Below, piece by piece: positions 21,761-33,164 of a stretch of 64,000 nt of DNA. The stretch lies in contig OX421497.1 of the NCBI GenBank assembly GCA_949126835.1, positions 47,857,715 to 47,921,714 on the forward strand. The letters run 5' to 3'. This DNA is from Anisus vortex. Its lineage: Eukaryota; Mollusca; Gastropoda; Planorbidae. The translations under genes and the position numbers were made by a program. Each line of letters starts with the position of its first letter. The stretch's first letter is position 1. The notes below the pieces were generated by a model, which saw nothing but the letters and a program-made list of their open reading frames with translations, did no database searches and had not been told where the DNA came from.

Positions 21761-22387
21761 GGGCCAAACACTGAGCTATATATACATGGAGTGCTCAATT
21801 TACAAGTCAGTCATAAAAGATTGACTTGTATAAGGGGCATGGGTGTTAACTCTTATCAGCAATACGGCCCATTAAAATAGAGAAGAAAAAATGGGAGAAA
21901 ATGCGGACTTGTTAATATAGATAGGTGCACCCTGTCCTGAACTATATATATACATAAAATTACATAAAATTTGAAAACTTTTTGTAATTGCGTCATTGTA
22001 ATTTGATAAAAATTAACTATTTTATATAGACTTTATATATACTCTCTTATACTAGTGTTGTGTTAATTTAAATAAGTACCGGCTTCATTTTTTTGTCAAG
22101 TAGGCTACGAAGATGAAATGGTTGATCATTAGTCTGAATAATTCTTTGAATACCACATACGCTTACATATGTTAATTAACTGAGTAAGTAATTTTAATGT
22201 ATAATAGTATATGTTTTATTTAGACGCTAATTTATATCAATTAATCCACAATTTTAATTTGTAAAAGAATAATTTTATGTATATATAGTTCAGGACAGTG
22301 TGCACCTATCTATATTAAAAAGTCCGCATTTTCTCCTACAATTTACTTCCTTTGAGCACTCCATATATTAGAGTTCAGTGGGGCCAA
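21761..22387. mobile_element. MITE with long inverted repeats, carrying a nested Kolobok end
   Basis: The left arm has ATGGAGTGCTCAA (from 21784) and GAGAAAATGCGGACTT (from 21891) followed by about 50 more bases. The right arm (22275-22387) holds both blocks in reverse complement. The arms exceed 90 bp with few mismatches. The left arm is split by the Kolobok-type fragment at about 21808-21875. No coding sequence. Confidence 0.7.
21808..21875. mobile_element. Solo Kolobok-like end with TTAA
   Basis: ACAAGTCAGTC and then CAGCAATACGGCCCA followed by TTAA (21872-21875) match the terminal repeat of 44913-45614. The internal part is deleted, leaving a short imperfect palindrome. Confidence 0.55.
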
Positions 22388-22870
22388 AGCTAGAAAAAAA
22401 AAGGATGCGCAAAATTTTAGTGTGGAAATTCATAAGGTATGATATGACTTATATTTCTTTTAATCTTTCAAAATATAAATTAAAGACCAAGTGAACAGCT
22501 TTTTCTCGAATGGACGAGATTTGTAAAAGTCTCATACGGAAGTGACGTGTTAGAAGGACAATAAATAAACAAAACACGACCCACAAAATCTATATTTAAC
22601 CATTTTGTTAAAAAATAAGACCGGGCATAGATTCAAAACACGTGGAAATAGATTCAAAACACGTGAAAATATTCATTTTTCCTTGTCTGAATTCCTTCTT
22701 TGACGTCACTTTCCTTTGTTGCCATATGAAATGGCTACGAGATTTGGATTTTTTCTACACTTATTTAAGTGATATTATTGAACTAATTACTTGAAAGTTA
22801 TGTTTAATATTTTGTATAAATGATTTTATTAGCATTTGGGTACTGTACTGGCTTTGTGTGGGAAGATATC
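22388..22870. other. AT-rich unique sequence
   Basis: No recognisable gene or repeat. Two near-identical ATAGATTCAAAACACGTG blocks sit at about 22630 and 22650. Confidence 0.4.
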
Positions 22871-23033
22871 TGGTAGGAGAGACAGAGGAAGACAAAGAAT
22901 AACTTAACGTGGAAAGCCTGAACGAATGGGCAACAAACAATAGCTGTGAGCAGTAACGACTTCATTGAAACAGCTAACTATCGAGAGAAATGGAGAGTCA
23001 TGATCGCCGATGTATGTTCTATACCTGGCACCT
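22871..23033 (+). pseudogene. LINE ORF2 extreme C-terminus
   Basis: Broken plus-strand reading: GRDRGRQRIT, VESLNEWATNNS, then NDFIETANYREKWRVMIADV and CSIPGT with a stop. The REKWRxMIADVCSxPGT ending is typical of a LINE polyprotein end. It differs from the other LINE families in the window. Confidence 0.6.
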
Positions 23034-23194
23034 GATGATTATGTTGATAATATGTATTCATCATTTACGGGTTATATTCTTGAGTTATCATGTACTCATT
23101 TTGATATAGAAACATTTTTTCATTTAAACGTAACATGTCCTGACCTCTTTAAAGTTAGCTTAGTCGCCATCTTGGTTCAATTTATTTTGTGTCT

Positions 23195-24935
23195 CAGATT
23201 TTAGCGTTATTGTACTCTACACTTTTTATCTTTCTTTATTTTATTTAACTTAGATTTTAGCGTTATTGTACTCTACACTTTTTATCTTTCTTTATTTTAT
23301 TTAACTTAGATTTTAGCGTTATTGTACTCTACACTTTTTATCTTTCTTTATTTTATTTAACTTAGATTTTAGCGTTATTGTACTCTACACTTTTTATCTT
23401 TCTTTATTTTATTTAACTTAGATTTTAGCGTTATTGTACTCTACACTTTTTATCTTTCTTTATTTTATTTAACTTAGATTTTAGCGTTATTGTACTCTAC
23501 ACTTTTTATCTTTCTTTATTTTATTTAACTTAGATTTTAGCGTTATTGTACTCTACACTTTTTATCTTTCTTTATTTTATTTAACTTAGATTTTAGCGTT
23601 ATTGTACTCTACACTTTTTATCTTTCTTTATTTTATTTAACTTAGATTTTAGCGTTATTGTACTCTACACTTTTTATCTTTCTTTATTTTATTTAACTTA
23701 GATTTTAGCGTTATTGTACTCTACACTTTTTATCTTTCTTTATTTTATTTAACTTAGATTTTAGCGTTATTGTACTCTACACTTTTTATCTTTCTTTATT
23801 TTATTTAACTTAGATTTTAGCGTTATTGTACTCTACACTTTTTATCTTTCTTTATTTTATTTAACTTAGATTTTAGCGTTATTGTACTCTACACTTTTTA
23901 TCTTTCTTTATTTTATTTAACTTAGATTTTAGCGTTATTGTACTCTACACTTTTTATCTTTCTTTATTTTATTTAACTTAGATTTTAGCGTTATTGTACT
24001 CTACACTTTTTATCTTTCTTTATTTTATTTAACTTAGATTTTAGCGTTATTGTACTCTACACTTTTTATCTTTCTTTATTTTATTTAACTTAGATTTTAG
24101 CGTTATTGTACTCTACACTTTTTATCTTTCTTTATTTTATTTAACTTAGATTTTAGCGTTATTGTACTCTACACTTTTTATCTTTCTTTATTTTATTTAA
24201 CTTAGATTTTAGCGTTATTGTACTCTACACTTTTTATCTTTCTTTATTTTATTTAACTTAGATTTTAGCGTTATTGTACTCTACACTTTTTATCTTTCTT
24301 TATTTTATTTAACTTAGATTTTAGCGTTATTGTACTCTACACTTTTTATCTTTCTTTATTTTATTTAACTTAGATTTTAGCGTTATTGTACTCTACACTT
24401 TTTATCTTTCTTTATTTTATTTAACTTAGATTTTAGCGTTATTGTACTCTACACTTTTTATCTTTCTTTATTTTATTTAACTTAGATTTTAGCGTTATTG
24501 TACTCTACACTTTTTATCTTTCTTTATTTTATTTAACTTAGATTTTAGCGTTATTGTACTCTACACTTTTTATCTTTCTTTATTTTATTTAACTTAGATT
24601 TTAGCGTTATTGTACTCTACACTTTTTATCTTTCTTTATTTTATTTAACTTAGATTTTAGCGTTATTGTACTCTACACTTTTTATCTTTCTTTATTTTAT
24701 TTAACTTAGATTTTAGCGTTATTGTACTCTACACTTTTTATCTTTCTTTATTTTATTTAACTTAGATTTTAGCGTTATTGTACTCTACACTTTTTAGCTT
24801 TCTTTATTTTATTTAACTTAGATTTTAGCGTTATTGTACTCTACACTTTTTAGCTTTCTTTATTTTATTTAACTTAGATTTTAGCGTTATTGTACTCTAC
24901 CCTTTTTAGCGTTCTTTATTTTATTTAACTTAGAT
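23195..24935. repeat. 56-bp tandem array, about 31 near-identical units
   Basis: The unit starts TTAGATTTTAGCGTTATTGT and is 56 bp. Units are virtually identical over 1.6 kb. Only the last three deviate (TTTTAGCTTTC for TTTTATCTTTC), and the array then ends. Confidence 0.98.
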
Positions 24936-24997
24936 GTATGTTGTTTTTTTAAAATAATTGTTGCAGTTAGATTTCGGGAGGTCCAGATCTGCTGTTT

Positions 24998-25680
24998 GGT
25001 GGGCATAGAGTCTAAAAGAGTGTCTATAGGGAGATGGTGGGCCTAGAGTCTAGAAGAGTGTCTATAGGGAGATGGTGGGCCTAGAGTCTAGAAGAGTGTC
25101 TATAGGGAGATGGTGGGCCTAGAGTCTAGAAGAGTGTCTATAGGGAGATGGTGGGCCTAGAGTCTAGAAGAGTGTCTATAGGGAGATGGTGGGCCTAGAG
25201 TCTAGAAGAGTGTCTATAGGGAGATGGTGGGCCTAGAGTCTAGAAGAGTGTCTATAGGGAGATGGTGGGCCTAGAGTCTAAAAGAGTGTCTATAGGGAGA
25301 TGGTGGGCCTAGAGTCTAGAAGAGTGTCTATAGGGAGATGGTGGGCCTAGAGTCTAAAAGAGTGTCTATAGGGAGATGGTGGGCCTAGAGTCTAGAAGAG
25401 TGTCTATAGGGAGATGGTGGGCCTAGAGTCTAGAAGAGTGTCTATAGGGAGATGGTGGGCCTAGAGTCTAAAAGAGTGTCTATAGGGAGATGGTGGGCCT
25501 AGAGTCTAGAAGAGTGTCTATAGGGAGATGGTGGGCCTAGAGTCTAGAAGAGTGTCTATAGGGAGATGGTGGGCCTAGAGTCTAGAAGAGTGTCTATAGG
25601 GAGATGGTGGGCCTAGAGTCTAGAAGAGTGTCTATAGGGAGATGGTGGGCCTAGAGTCTAGAAGAGTGTCTATAGGGAGA
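24998..25680. repeat. 38-bp tandem array, about 18 units
   Basis: The unit starts GGGAGATGGTGGGCCTAGAG and is 38 bp. The main variation is TCTAGAAGAG versus TCTAAAAGAG. It lies only 60 bp after the 56-bp array. Confidence 0.97.
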
Positions 25681-25840
25681 GTACCACACCCAGGAACACT
25701 CACGCTTCGAGTAGACGCGCAGCAAACCTTTGCACCCTGCTCGCCACACAAGCCCCTCGTCACATATAATTGGGAAGCTCGTCCTGTTTTTTTTACCATT
25801 TGACTTCTGTCAGTGCAACCACGTGATACATAAGGGACTG

Positions 25841-26356
25841 CATTGTATTAATAATTAGAACTAAACATTGTATTAATAATTAGAACAAAACATTGTATTA
25901 ATAATTAGAACAAAACATTGTATTAATAATTAGAACAAACCATTGTATTAATAATTATAACAAAACATTGTATTAATAATTATAACAAAACATTGTATTA
26001 ATAATTATAACAAAACATTGTATTAATAATTAGAACAAAACATTGTATTAATAATTAGAACAAAACATTGTATTAATAAATAGAACATGACATTGCCTTA
26101 AAAATTATAACAAACATTGTATTAATAAATAGAACATGACAAAGCCTTAAAAAATAAAACAAAACATTGTATTAATAAATTATAACATAACATTATATTA
26201 AAAATTAAAACATAACATTGCATTAAAAATTAGAACATAATATTGCATTAAAATTAGAACATAGCATTAAATTAAAATTAGAACATAGCATTGCATTAAA
26301 ATTAGAACATAGCATTGCATTAAAATTAGAACATGACATTGCATTAAAATTAAAAG
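25841..26356. repeat. 25-bp tandem array, about 20 units
   Basis: The unit is CATTGTATTAATAATTAGAA plus CAAAA. The left half is well conserved. Right of about 26075 the units diverge and shorten progressively. Confidence 0.93.
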
Positions 26357-27297
26357 TCTAGGCTAAAATTGGAAGTTTTCCAGGTCTGTTTTTAAATGCT
26401 GGAAAGTTGAATCTGACCTTTTTGTGAAATGATCTTTGGGGTCATAGAGCAACTGTTTGTCTATATAGTCATGTCCATGATCATACATTGCCCTAATACG
26501 AATCCCACACTTAAAAAAAAAACAGGCCCTTTAAACGAACCTTTTAAACTGAGCTGTTGACAGTTCCATCACTTCCAATTGTTCATTAAACAAACGAGTT
26601 TGGTTCAAAGGTCACATATTTAGATTCTGGTTAATGGTTCAGAAATACGAAACTTTCAAAAACAAAAAACAAAGTGGCTTTCACACTTTTTCAGCCTCCC
26701 ACTTTGTAGTTTGTCATCCTGAGACTATAGTGGATCAACTTTCTCCGCCCGTGGAGAATGTGTAGAGTGGTAACGAGTTTTTCGGAGCACATTATAAGGT
26801 GGCTAGCTATATACAGGAGCTGTCACACGGGACAAAGCAACCAATAAGCTACAACGCGTCTTCTTTCCAAAAGTTTTAATTTAAACTCAATATTTTTGTG
26901 TGTATACAAACGTAGTGTCATATCAACTGTCAACTGTCTGGCCTTAACCTATGCGACCTTTACCAGTGAATGGGTCATGTCTGAATGGAACTGACACTGT
27001 TCCTGCCTCTCGAAGATTTGGTACACACCCATCGATAGGACCAGTCTATGGGCTGGACAGTGGAAAGGGCGTGAAAAGGGCCCCCACTAGGGTGACAAGC
27101 TATTAGGGAAGTAGGGAGAAAAAAAGGTGGATTTTAAAATTGCCAGAGGTGTTGTCTAGAAGTACTTGTAGTTGTAGGCCTATTCTCGCTTTATCCACGG
27201 GCTCAGAGATTACACCAGGCGACGTACGGCGAGATGACAGGGTTGTTTTTAAAAACATGGCCTCCTGACAACTTCCGTTTTTGATGGTCGCGTGATG
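26357..27297. other. Unique intergenic sequence
   Basis: No exon, RNA gene or repeat family recognised. Confidence 0.4.
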
Positions 27298-27462
27298 TCG
27301 AGTGGCATTCGGGCATGGAAAGGGTTGCCTGAACAAACCAGGAAAACCAGTAACTTAACATCATTTAAAACATTAATAAAAATGCAAGACTAGACTCGAA
27401 CCACGGATGAGCGTAGGACGCGATAATCTTCTTTATAGAAGGAGCGTCAGTACCATGACTAT
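27298..27462 (+). mobile_element. LINE 3' end
   Basis: Reads SGIRAWKGLPEQT, the C-terminal signature of a LINE RT, then ACCACGGATGAGCGTAGGAC and the AGAAGGAGCGTC end of this family. Confidence 0.75.
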
Positions 27463-27466
27463 TAAT

Positions 27467-27605
27467 ACAAAATATGCAGCAAATAATACAGAATATGCAC
27501 TAAATAATAAAAAATATGCACCAAAATGACAAAATATGCACGAAATAATAAAAAAATATGCATTAAATTAAAAAGAATGCACGAAATAATACAGACTATA
27601 CACTA
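27467..27605. repeat. Degenerate ~22-bp tandem repeat
   Basis: About six imperfect units of AATATGCACTAAATAATA with indels, between two LINE 3' ends. Confidence 0.65.
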
Positions 27606-27638
27606 AAAAGTACCGTCTGCAAGAACAAGTTGTAGCCG

Positions 27639-27760
27639 AGCATGGAAGGGGTTGTCCGAACTAATCAGGAAATCCCACAAATTTACATCAATCAATAACC
27701 TTAAACAAAATGCAAGATGCAAGATTTGACTCAAAACACGTAGGCCGCAGTAAATCTCCG
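27639..27760 (+). mobile_element. LINE 3' end, degenerate
   Basis: GCATGGAAGGGGTTGTCCGA and the following sequence match the same LINE family at lower identity. It ends where the TATA-ended MITE begins. Confidence 0.55.
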
Positions 27761-28326
27761 TATAGGGCGTTTGCAATCACGTGACAAAAAGCACGTGATT
27801 TGTGTTTACTTTCTGTAATGGTGTACAAGTAATAATGGCCGCTGTATTAATAAAGTTTCATATAGGCTCGAGCTTTTTTAAAATGATGTGTTGTGTTTTC
27901 AGTCTTATTAAGATTTAAGCTGTATTATGTATGTTAAATAAAATAGGCTATTTTATTGTTATCATAGACATAGATCATAGACGATGTGAGCCTATTAGTG
28001 ACTTGACTAGATAGCCTATTCACCAACACTATCACTTGACATCGTAGCCTAGCCTACGAAACATTAAAAGTGTAGGCCTATAAAGGGAAATTGAAAGTGT
28101 AAATAGGTCTAGCCGGCCCTAGCCTAATCATATTAATCAATTAATCTACAGTACTACTATTTACCTCCTTATTTTTGAGTAGGATAGCCAATATTCAGAT
28201 GTGAATTTCGCATGATAAAGAACAACTTCACTTTCACCACGTTACATTTGTACCTCAAGTGGGTTCTTATATTTACACAAATACGTCACTAAAAACCTAC
28301 GCCACGCTTACTGAGAACGCTCTATA
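27761..28326. mobile_element. TATA-ended MITE, intact copy, 566 bp
   Basis: Starts TATAGGGCGTTTGCAAT and ends GAGAACGCTCTATA, an imperfect inverted repeat with TATA at both ends. A second copy at 41461-44845 is split by a Harbinger-like element, and this one shows the empty site. Confidence 0.7.
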
Positions 28327-28400
28327 GAAGTAGCATCTGTAACACAGAACACAAAATAACACGATTAACCCTTCACATAGATTTTATTTTCTCTTACCGA

Positions 28401-29348
28401 GATAGACAGACATAGATAGATAGACAGCCAGACAGAACGGATAGATAGATCGTTAAATAGATAGACAGAATATAGATAGATAGACAGCCAGACAGAACGG
28501 ATAGATAGATCGTTAGATAGATAGACAGACATAGATAGATAGACAGCCAGACAGAACGGATAGATAGATCGTTAAATAGATAGACAGAATATAGATAGAT
28601 AGACAGCCAGACAGAACGGATAGATAGATCGTTAGATAGATAGACAGAATATAGATAGATAGACAGCCAGACAGAACGGATAGATAGATCGTTAAATAGA
28701 TAGACAGAATATAGATAGATAGACAGCCAGACAGAACGGATAGATAGATCGTTAGATAGATAGACAGAATATAGATAGATAGACAGCCAGACAGAACGGA
28801 TAGATAGATCGTTAGATAGATAGACAGAATATAGATAGATAGACAGCCAGACAGAACGGATAGATAGATCGTTAGATAGATAGACAGAATATAGATAGAT
28901 AGACAGCCAGACAGAACGGATAGATAGATCGTTAGATAGATAGACAGAATATAGATAGATAGACAGCCAGACAGAACGGATAGATAGATCGTTAGATAGA
29001 TAGACAGAATATAGATAGATAGACAGCCAGACAGAACGGATAGATAGATCGTTAGATAGATAGACAGAATATAGATAGATAGACAGCCAGACAGAACGGA
29101 TAGATAGATCGTTAGATAGATAGACAGAATATAGATAGATAGACAGCCAGACAGAACGGATAGATAGATCGTTAGATAGATAGACAAAATATATATAGAT
29201 AGACAGCCAGACAGAACGGATAGATAGATCGTTAGATAGATAGACAGAATATAGATAGATAGACAGCCAGACAGAACGGATAGATAGATCGTTAGATAGA
29301 TAGACAGAATATAGATAGATAGACAGCCAGACAGAACGGGTAGATAGT
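28401..29348. repeat. 60-bp tandem array rich in GATA, about 16 units
   Basis: The unit starts ATAGATAGACAGCCAGACAG and is 60 bp. The first six units alternate between CGTTAAATAG and CGTTAGATAG, and the rest are all of the second kind. The minus strand is open for 360 codons because 60 is a multiple of three and the unit has no stop. Confidence 0.97.
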
Positions 29349-29405
29349 TAAATAGATAGACAGACAGATAAATACATAGACAGACATATAAAGATAAATA
29401 GATAG

Positions 29406-29436
<31 letters not shown>

Positions 29437-29500
29437 AATAGATAGATAAATAGAAGGATAGAAATGTAGATAGAATAATAGCTTGATAAAGATAGAGATA
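29349..29500. repeat. GATA microsatellite flank
   Basis: Decayed GATA/GATAAATA simple repeats continuing from the 60-bp array. Confidence 0.8.
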
Positions 29501-30728
29501 GAATAGTGGCATGATAGACATATAAAAATCATTTTGATCCAGCAAGAAGCAAGGCGGGTGGGGAGGGGGAGGGGGAGCTTGGTTATTCCTTCCATTTTGT
29601 TCTTGTCATGATCTAAATCTGCTTCAATTCGTGTCTGTTGCGCCCCCGCGGAGCGCCCCGTGAAGCATCAGAACAGTGAACAAGGAGGCGCCCTGACAGA
29701 GCGGGCCTCTCAGATCGGATTTCTCCTGTTCACAGAGTCTCACCAAGCGTTAGCTTTCACGCTCATGGCGTCAAATCGTGCTCTGGATAGGGGGGAGGGG
29801 GAGGACCGGGGGGGGGGAAGGGAAAATTCTGGGGCAGAAGTGGAGCCTTTTTGTTTGTGTCCATCCTCTCGGCCGAAACAAAATGCAGTCAGCGCCCTCG
29901 TCTCACCCCTCCTCCCCCACCCTCTGGAAAACACTTGGCTGGGTTTGTAAAACAGCAGGCAACAAACACAAGGAACAAGCAGATAAACTGGCGTTTGGGT
30001 GTGGGGGGGGGGGGGTGGTGGATGGCGTTGAAATCACAATAGCGGGCGGCGGGGGTGATGGGGAATGGGTGGCTCACAATGCGACAACCAGAATGACATT
30101 GGAGCCCTAAATGAAGCCCTCGGATTGACAGTGGGCATTCATGGACGTCTTGTACCTTGGACAGTGTGACAAGCCCCCTCCCTCCCCCCCTTCCGCTCAC
30201 GTCCTGGATGGACATCATTGACCATTTGACCAGCTCGTACTATTTAATGACTGTTGACTATTAATTGGTTTCTTTAGTCCAGCCACTGCTTCAAGTGAAG
30301 GCTGGACTTGATCTGATACTATATCCCTTTTTTGTGTTTCTTTACTGGTGGCCCCCTGCCAGCCCCCCCCCCCCCCCCCCCCACCCCTGAGTTTGCTCCT
30401 TCCTACACCCAGCTTCCCACACAAACTCACAATCACACACATACATACGCATACACACACACGCACAAACACACGCAAACAACTAGCCGACACATTAATG
30501 AAAAAAAAAAACAACTAATGGCGCTACAAATGTATACTTTGTCGAAACAGCTATAAATCTATTTATCATTCTCTCTGTGAATACCTATCTTTCGATCTAT
30601 CTGTTTATCTATGTATCTAGCTACCTATCTATTTTTTGTTTCTATGTGATGTATATATTTATGTATTTATTAATTAATGTATATATAATTAATATATTTA
30701 TAATATATATCTAACAATCTAGTTCTTT
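29501..30728. other. GC-rich unique sequence with G and C runs
   Basis: Holds G-runs at 29790-29820 and 30003-30012, poly-C at 30364-30382, a CA-rich tract at 30430-30480 and a decayed CTAT tract up to 30728. The complex segments 29646-29780 and 30085-30310 have no recognisable exon. Confidence 0.4.
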
Positions 30729-30736
30729 ATCTATAC

Positions 30737-31130
30737 CAGTGATGGCGAACCTTTTTGAGGGCGCGCGCCCGAAGTGCAATACAAGACCAACTTATTTCTT
30801 TCAACGTGCCAACACAGCAATTTAATACAAAATACTAGAGGTTTTACTTTAGAAAAAAAACAGCTCACACAGTTGTCTGAAATAATTAACATCTTTTGTC
30901 CAAAAAGAATAACCAATACTCGACCTCTGCTCAGCCCGCTACCATTAATTATTATACATGAGTAAAGTATTATACTAATCGAAATAAACGTATTTTAACA
31001 AATCGACGATCCCATCCCTAGTGGTGTGGCCATAAGTACGATGTTCCATTTTTTGGTAAATGCTCGCGTGCCCACAGAAACGGCTCTGCGTGCCAGCTGT
31101 GGTACGCGTGCTATTGGTTCGCCATCGCTG
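30737..31130. mobile_element. hAT-type MITE, 394 bp, perfect 8-bp duplication
   Basis: Ends CAGTGATGGCGAACCTTTTT and GGTTCGCCATCGCTG. The octamer ATCTATAC flanks it exactly (30729-30736 and 31131-31138), inside CTAT-rich sequence. The interior has no transposase remnant. Confidence 0.88.
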
Positions 31131-31180
31131 ATCTATACTATCTATACTTCTATCTATCTTTGTATATTTTTCTGTGTGAC

Positions 31181-31450
31181 CAGAGGCGAATGTAGGCATG
31201 TTCCACATGTTCCTTTGGAACAGGGGCCCCCACACAAAAGGGGCCCCCACACACTCCAAAATACAAATTTTAGTCTTTTCTATCGGCAATTAGAATAGTG
31301 CCGTTGTAGAAGCGCACAATGAACAAATACTGTGAATGGGAAATCACATTTGATTGTTAAGTGACTCTTGCAGAGTCGAGTCCACGAGGGGGCCCCAACA
31401 GAAATTTGGCACTTAAGAACAGGGCCCCCACAATCCAAAATACGGCCCTG
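31181..31450. mobile_element. hAT-type MITE, 270 bp, perfect 8-bp duplication
   Basis: Starts CAGAGGCGAATGTAGG and ends AATACGGCCCTG, with TGTGTGAC on both sides (31173-31180 and 31451-31458). The inverted repeat is short and imperfect. GGGGCCCCCAC blocks lie near both ends. Confidence 0.7.
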
Positions 31451-31483
31451 TGTGTGACTACCTATCTATTCATCTATCTATCA

Positions 31484-31555
31484 TCTTTGTGCGCATGACG
31501 CAAAAATCTTCTTTATGGAAGGAGCGTCTGTAATGTATAAGATAAGATCCCTCTG
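31484..31555 (+). mobile_element. LINE 3' terminal fragment
   Basis: ATCTTCTTTATGGAAGGAGC, then GTCTGTAATGTATAAGATAAGAT, the final bases and AAGAT tail of the LINE family. Confidence 0.6.
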
Positions 31556-31599
31556 TGTCTATATGTGTCAACATCAATCTATTTCTATTTTTCCATCAA

Positions 31600-31912
31600 T
31601 GTACGGGAAGTATAAGTACTTATATGCAGAAAGGATAAGGAAAGTGTTTTTGTCCTTATGAATATTTGAGCATTGTAACATGTTGTTTTTGTGTTATAGT
31701 TGTAAATTCGAGTTTAATGCCTTATGTATTATTACTACTTTACTCTTTGCCCTTCTGTCCTCTAGTGTTTCTAGGTTTAGTGATTTAACTAATGGTGTTA
31801 CTCTTGTCAGTTGTGAATATTCGCCAGTAATCAAACTTGCAGCTATTTTCTGAATTTGTTATAACTTTTTAATGTTATCTTTAGTTGATGGGTCCCATAC
31901 AGTGCATTACAA
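31600..31912 (-). mobile_element. LINE RT C-terminal fragment, antisense
   Basis: Contains the reversed block GTGATTTAACTAATGGTG and a Trp-Asp-Pro start near 31895-31912 on the minus strand. It lacks the LPEQ block and the 3' UTR. Confidence 0.7.
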
Positions 31913-32479
31913 ACATATTATGTTAATCCTTTCGCCTGGTTACTTACTGCAGTGGTTAGTTGGTCATGCAGTAAGTGTCTCGCTTCAACGTAGACCGGTC
32001 TATGAGATCACTGCACTATATATAAAATTGAATATGGGAACGGACTCAGCAGGGCCGCCTGCATGAGTGGCTCTAAGAGTGGGCCCTTTGGCTCCCATCT
32101 GGGTGAGCCCGTTGTTTTGTCACCAGCAGACGGTGAAGTGGTTTTCCCTCCAAGCTAATCAGCACGACTGACTGCCCAATAGTCTGATGGGTCTTCCAGT
32201 TTACACACCAATGCCCAGACGCCTGGGTTCAGATATTAAATTATCTGACTATTGAAGTAAGTAGCAAAACCAATGTATCAATCATCTTGTTTTTGCATTG
32301 CACACAGTTAATCTATAAACGAAAATTTTTTTTTCAAGTTGTTGTTTTTTTTTTCAATAAAAAAGGCATTATATACATCTAGTTTATATTACAACAAATG
32401 ACATATTTTATATAGTGATATTCATAGCAGTTGGTCTTCGACTGTGCTGTATATTAGTAAAATATCCCGTCCTACCTAA

Positions 32480-32625
32480 CGGTGAAGTATCGGTGGCCAA
32501 TGTATACTAGGGGATTGTATGGCCAGCACAATGCCCAGCGCCTTTACTTTACCCCAGCCAAAGTCAGGCTCCCATCAGAGCCGAGTAGACTCAGTGTTAC
32601 CCTCCAGTCCCGGGAACAGTAATTA
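32480..32625 (-). mobile_element. SINE family B, partial antisense
   Basis: GGCCAGCACAATGCCCAGC and CTCCCATCAGAGCCGAGTAG match the body of the copy at 3529. The tRNA head is missing. Confidence 0.7.
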
Positions 32626-32811
32626 AGGGGGTGAGGGTGAAGAGGTGTTACGACACTATAGGAGCGTGCCGTATCTATATATATATAATGAGACTGTTTG
32701 TCCCCATACGGATCCCCATTGGTCAATTTGAAATCATGTGTGTTTGTGTCACTGACCTATTGAGGCTTAGCCCTATATACTGTTTAATAATTTTTCACAT
32801 TGGACACTTGT

Positions 32812-33157
32812 CTTGGATAGCTCAGTGGTTAACGTAGCGGACTGTTATACGGGTGACGCTGGTTCGATTCTCCAAATAGACTAGACTTTTTTATTTTCGA
32901 CAATTTTTTTTTCAAACATCTTAAAACAAAAGACCTTGTAAATCTACAGGCAATTTAGATTTTGTTAAATAAAATTACTTGCCAATTTTTTTTACCCGAT
33001 TACAATATTTATTTACTTTCCTAAAAGTATTCAGTAAAAAAATAATAATTTAAATATAAGATTTATAGCTTTCTTTTAAGTGTAGTTTATACATTTGTTA
33101 TCTGCACCTTATACAGTCTTGTTTTTTTCTCACCCGGGCAACGCCGGGCAATGTAGC
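32812..33157 (+). mobile_element. SINE family C, sense copy of an inverted pair
   Basis: tRNA-like head with TAGCTCAGTGGTTA and GGTTCGATTC. The body has TTACCCGATTACAATATTTA, the end is CCCGGGCAACGCCGGGCAA (33133-33151) and then a TATATA tail. A true tRNA is unlikely because the acceptor arms do not pair. Confidence 0.75.
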
Positions 33158-33164
33158 TTGTTTA

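Noticed and set aside
28513..29595. 360-codon minus-strand frame rich in Leu, Ser, Ile and Tyr
   Set aside because: Translation of the 60-bp GATA-rich array. It looks membrane-like only because of the base composition.
32812..32880. Functional tRNA gene
   Set aside because: A and B boxes are present, but the acceptor arms do not pair and the sequence continues into a SINE body seen in other copies.
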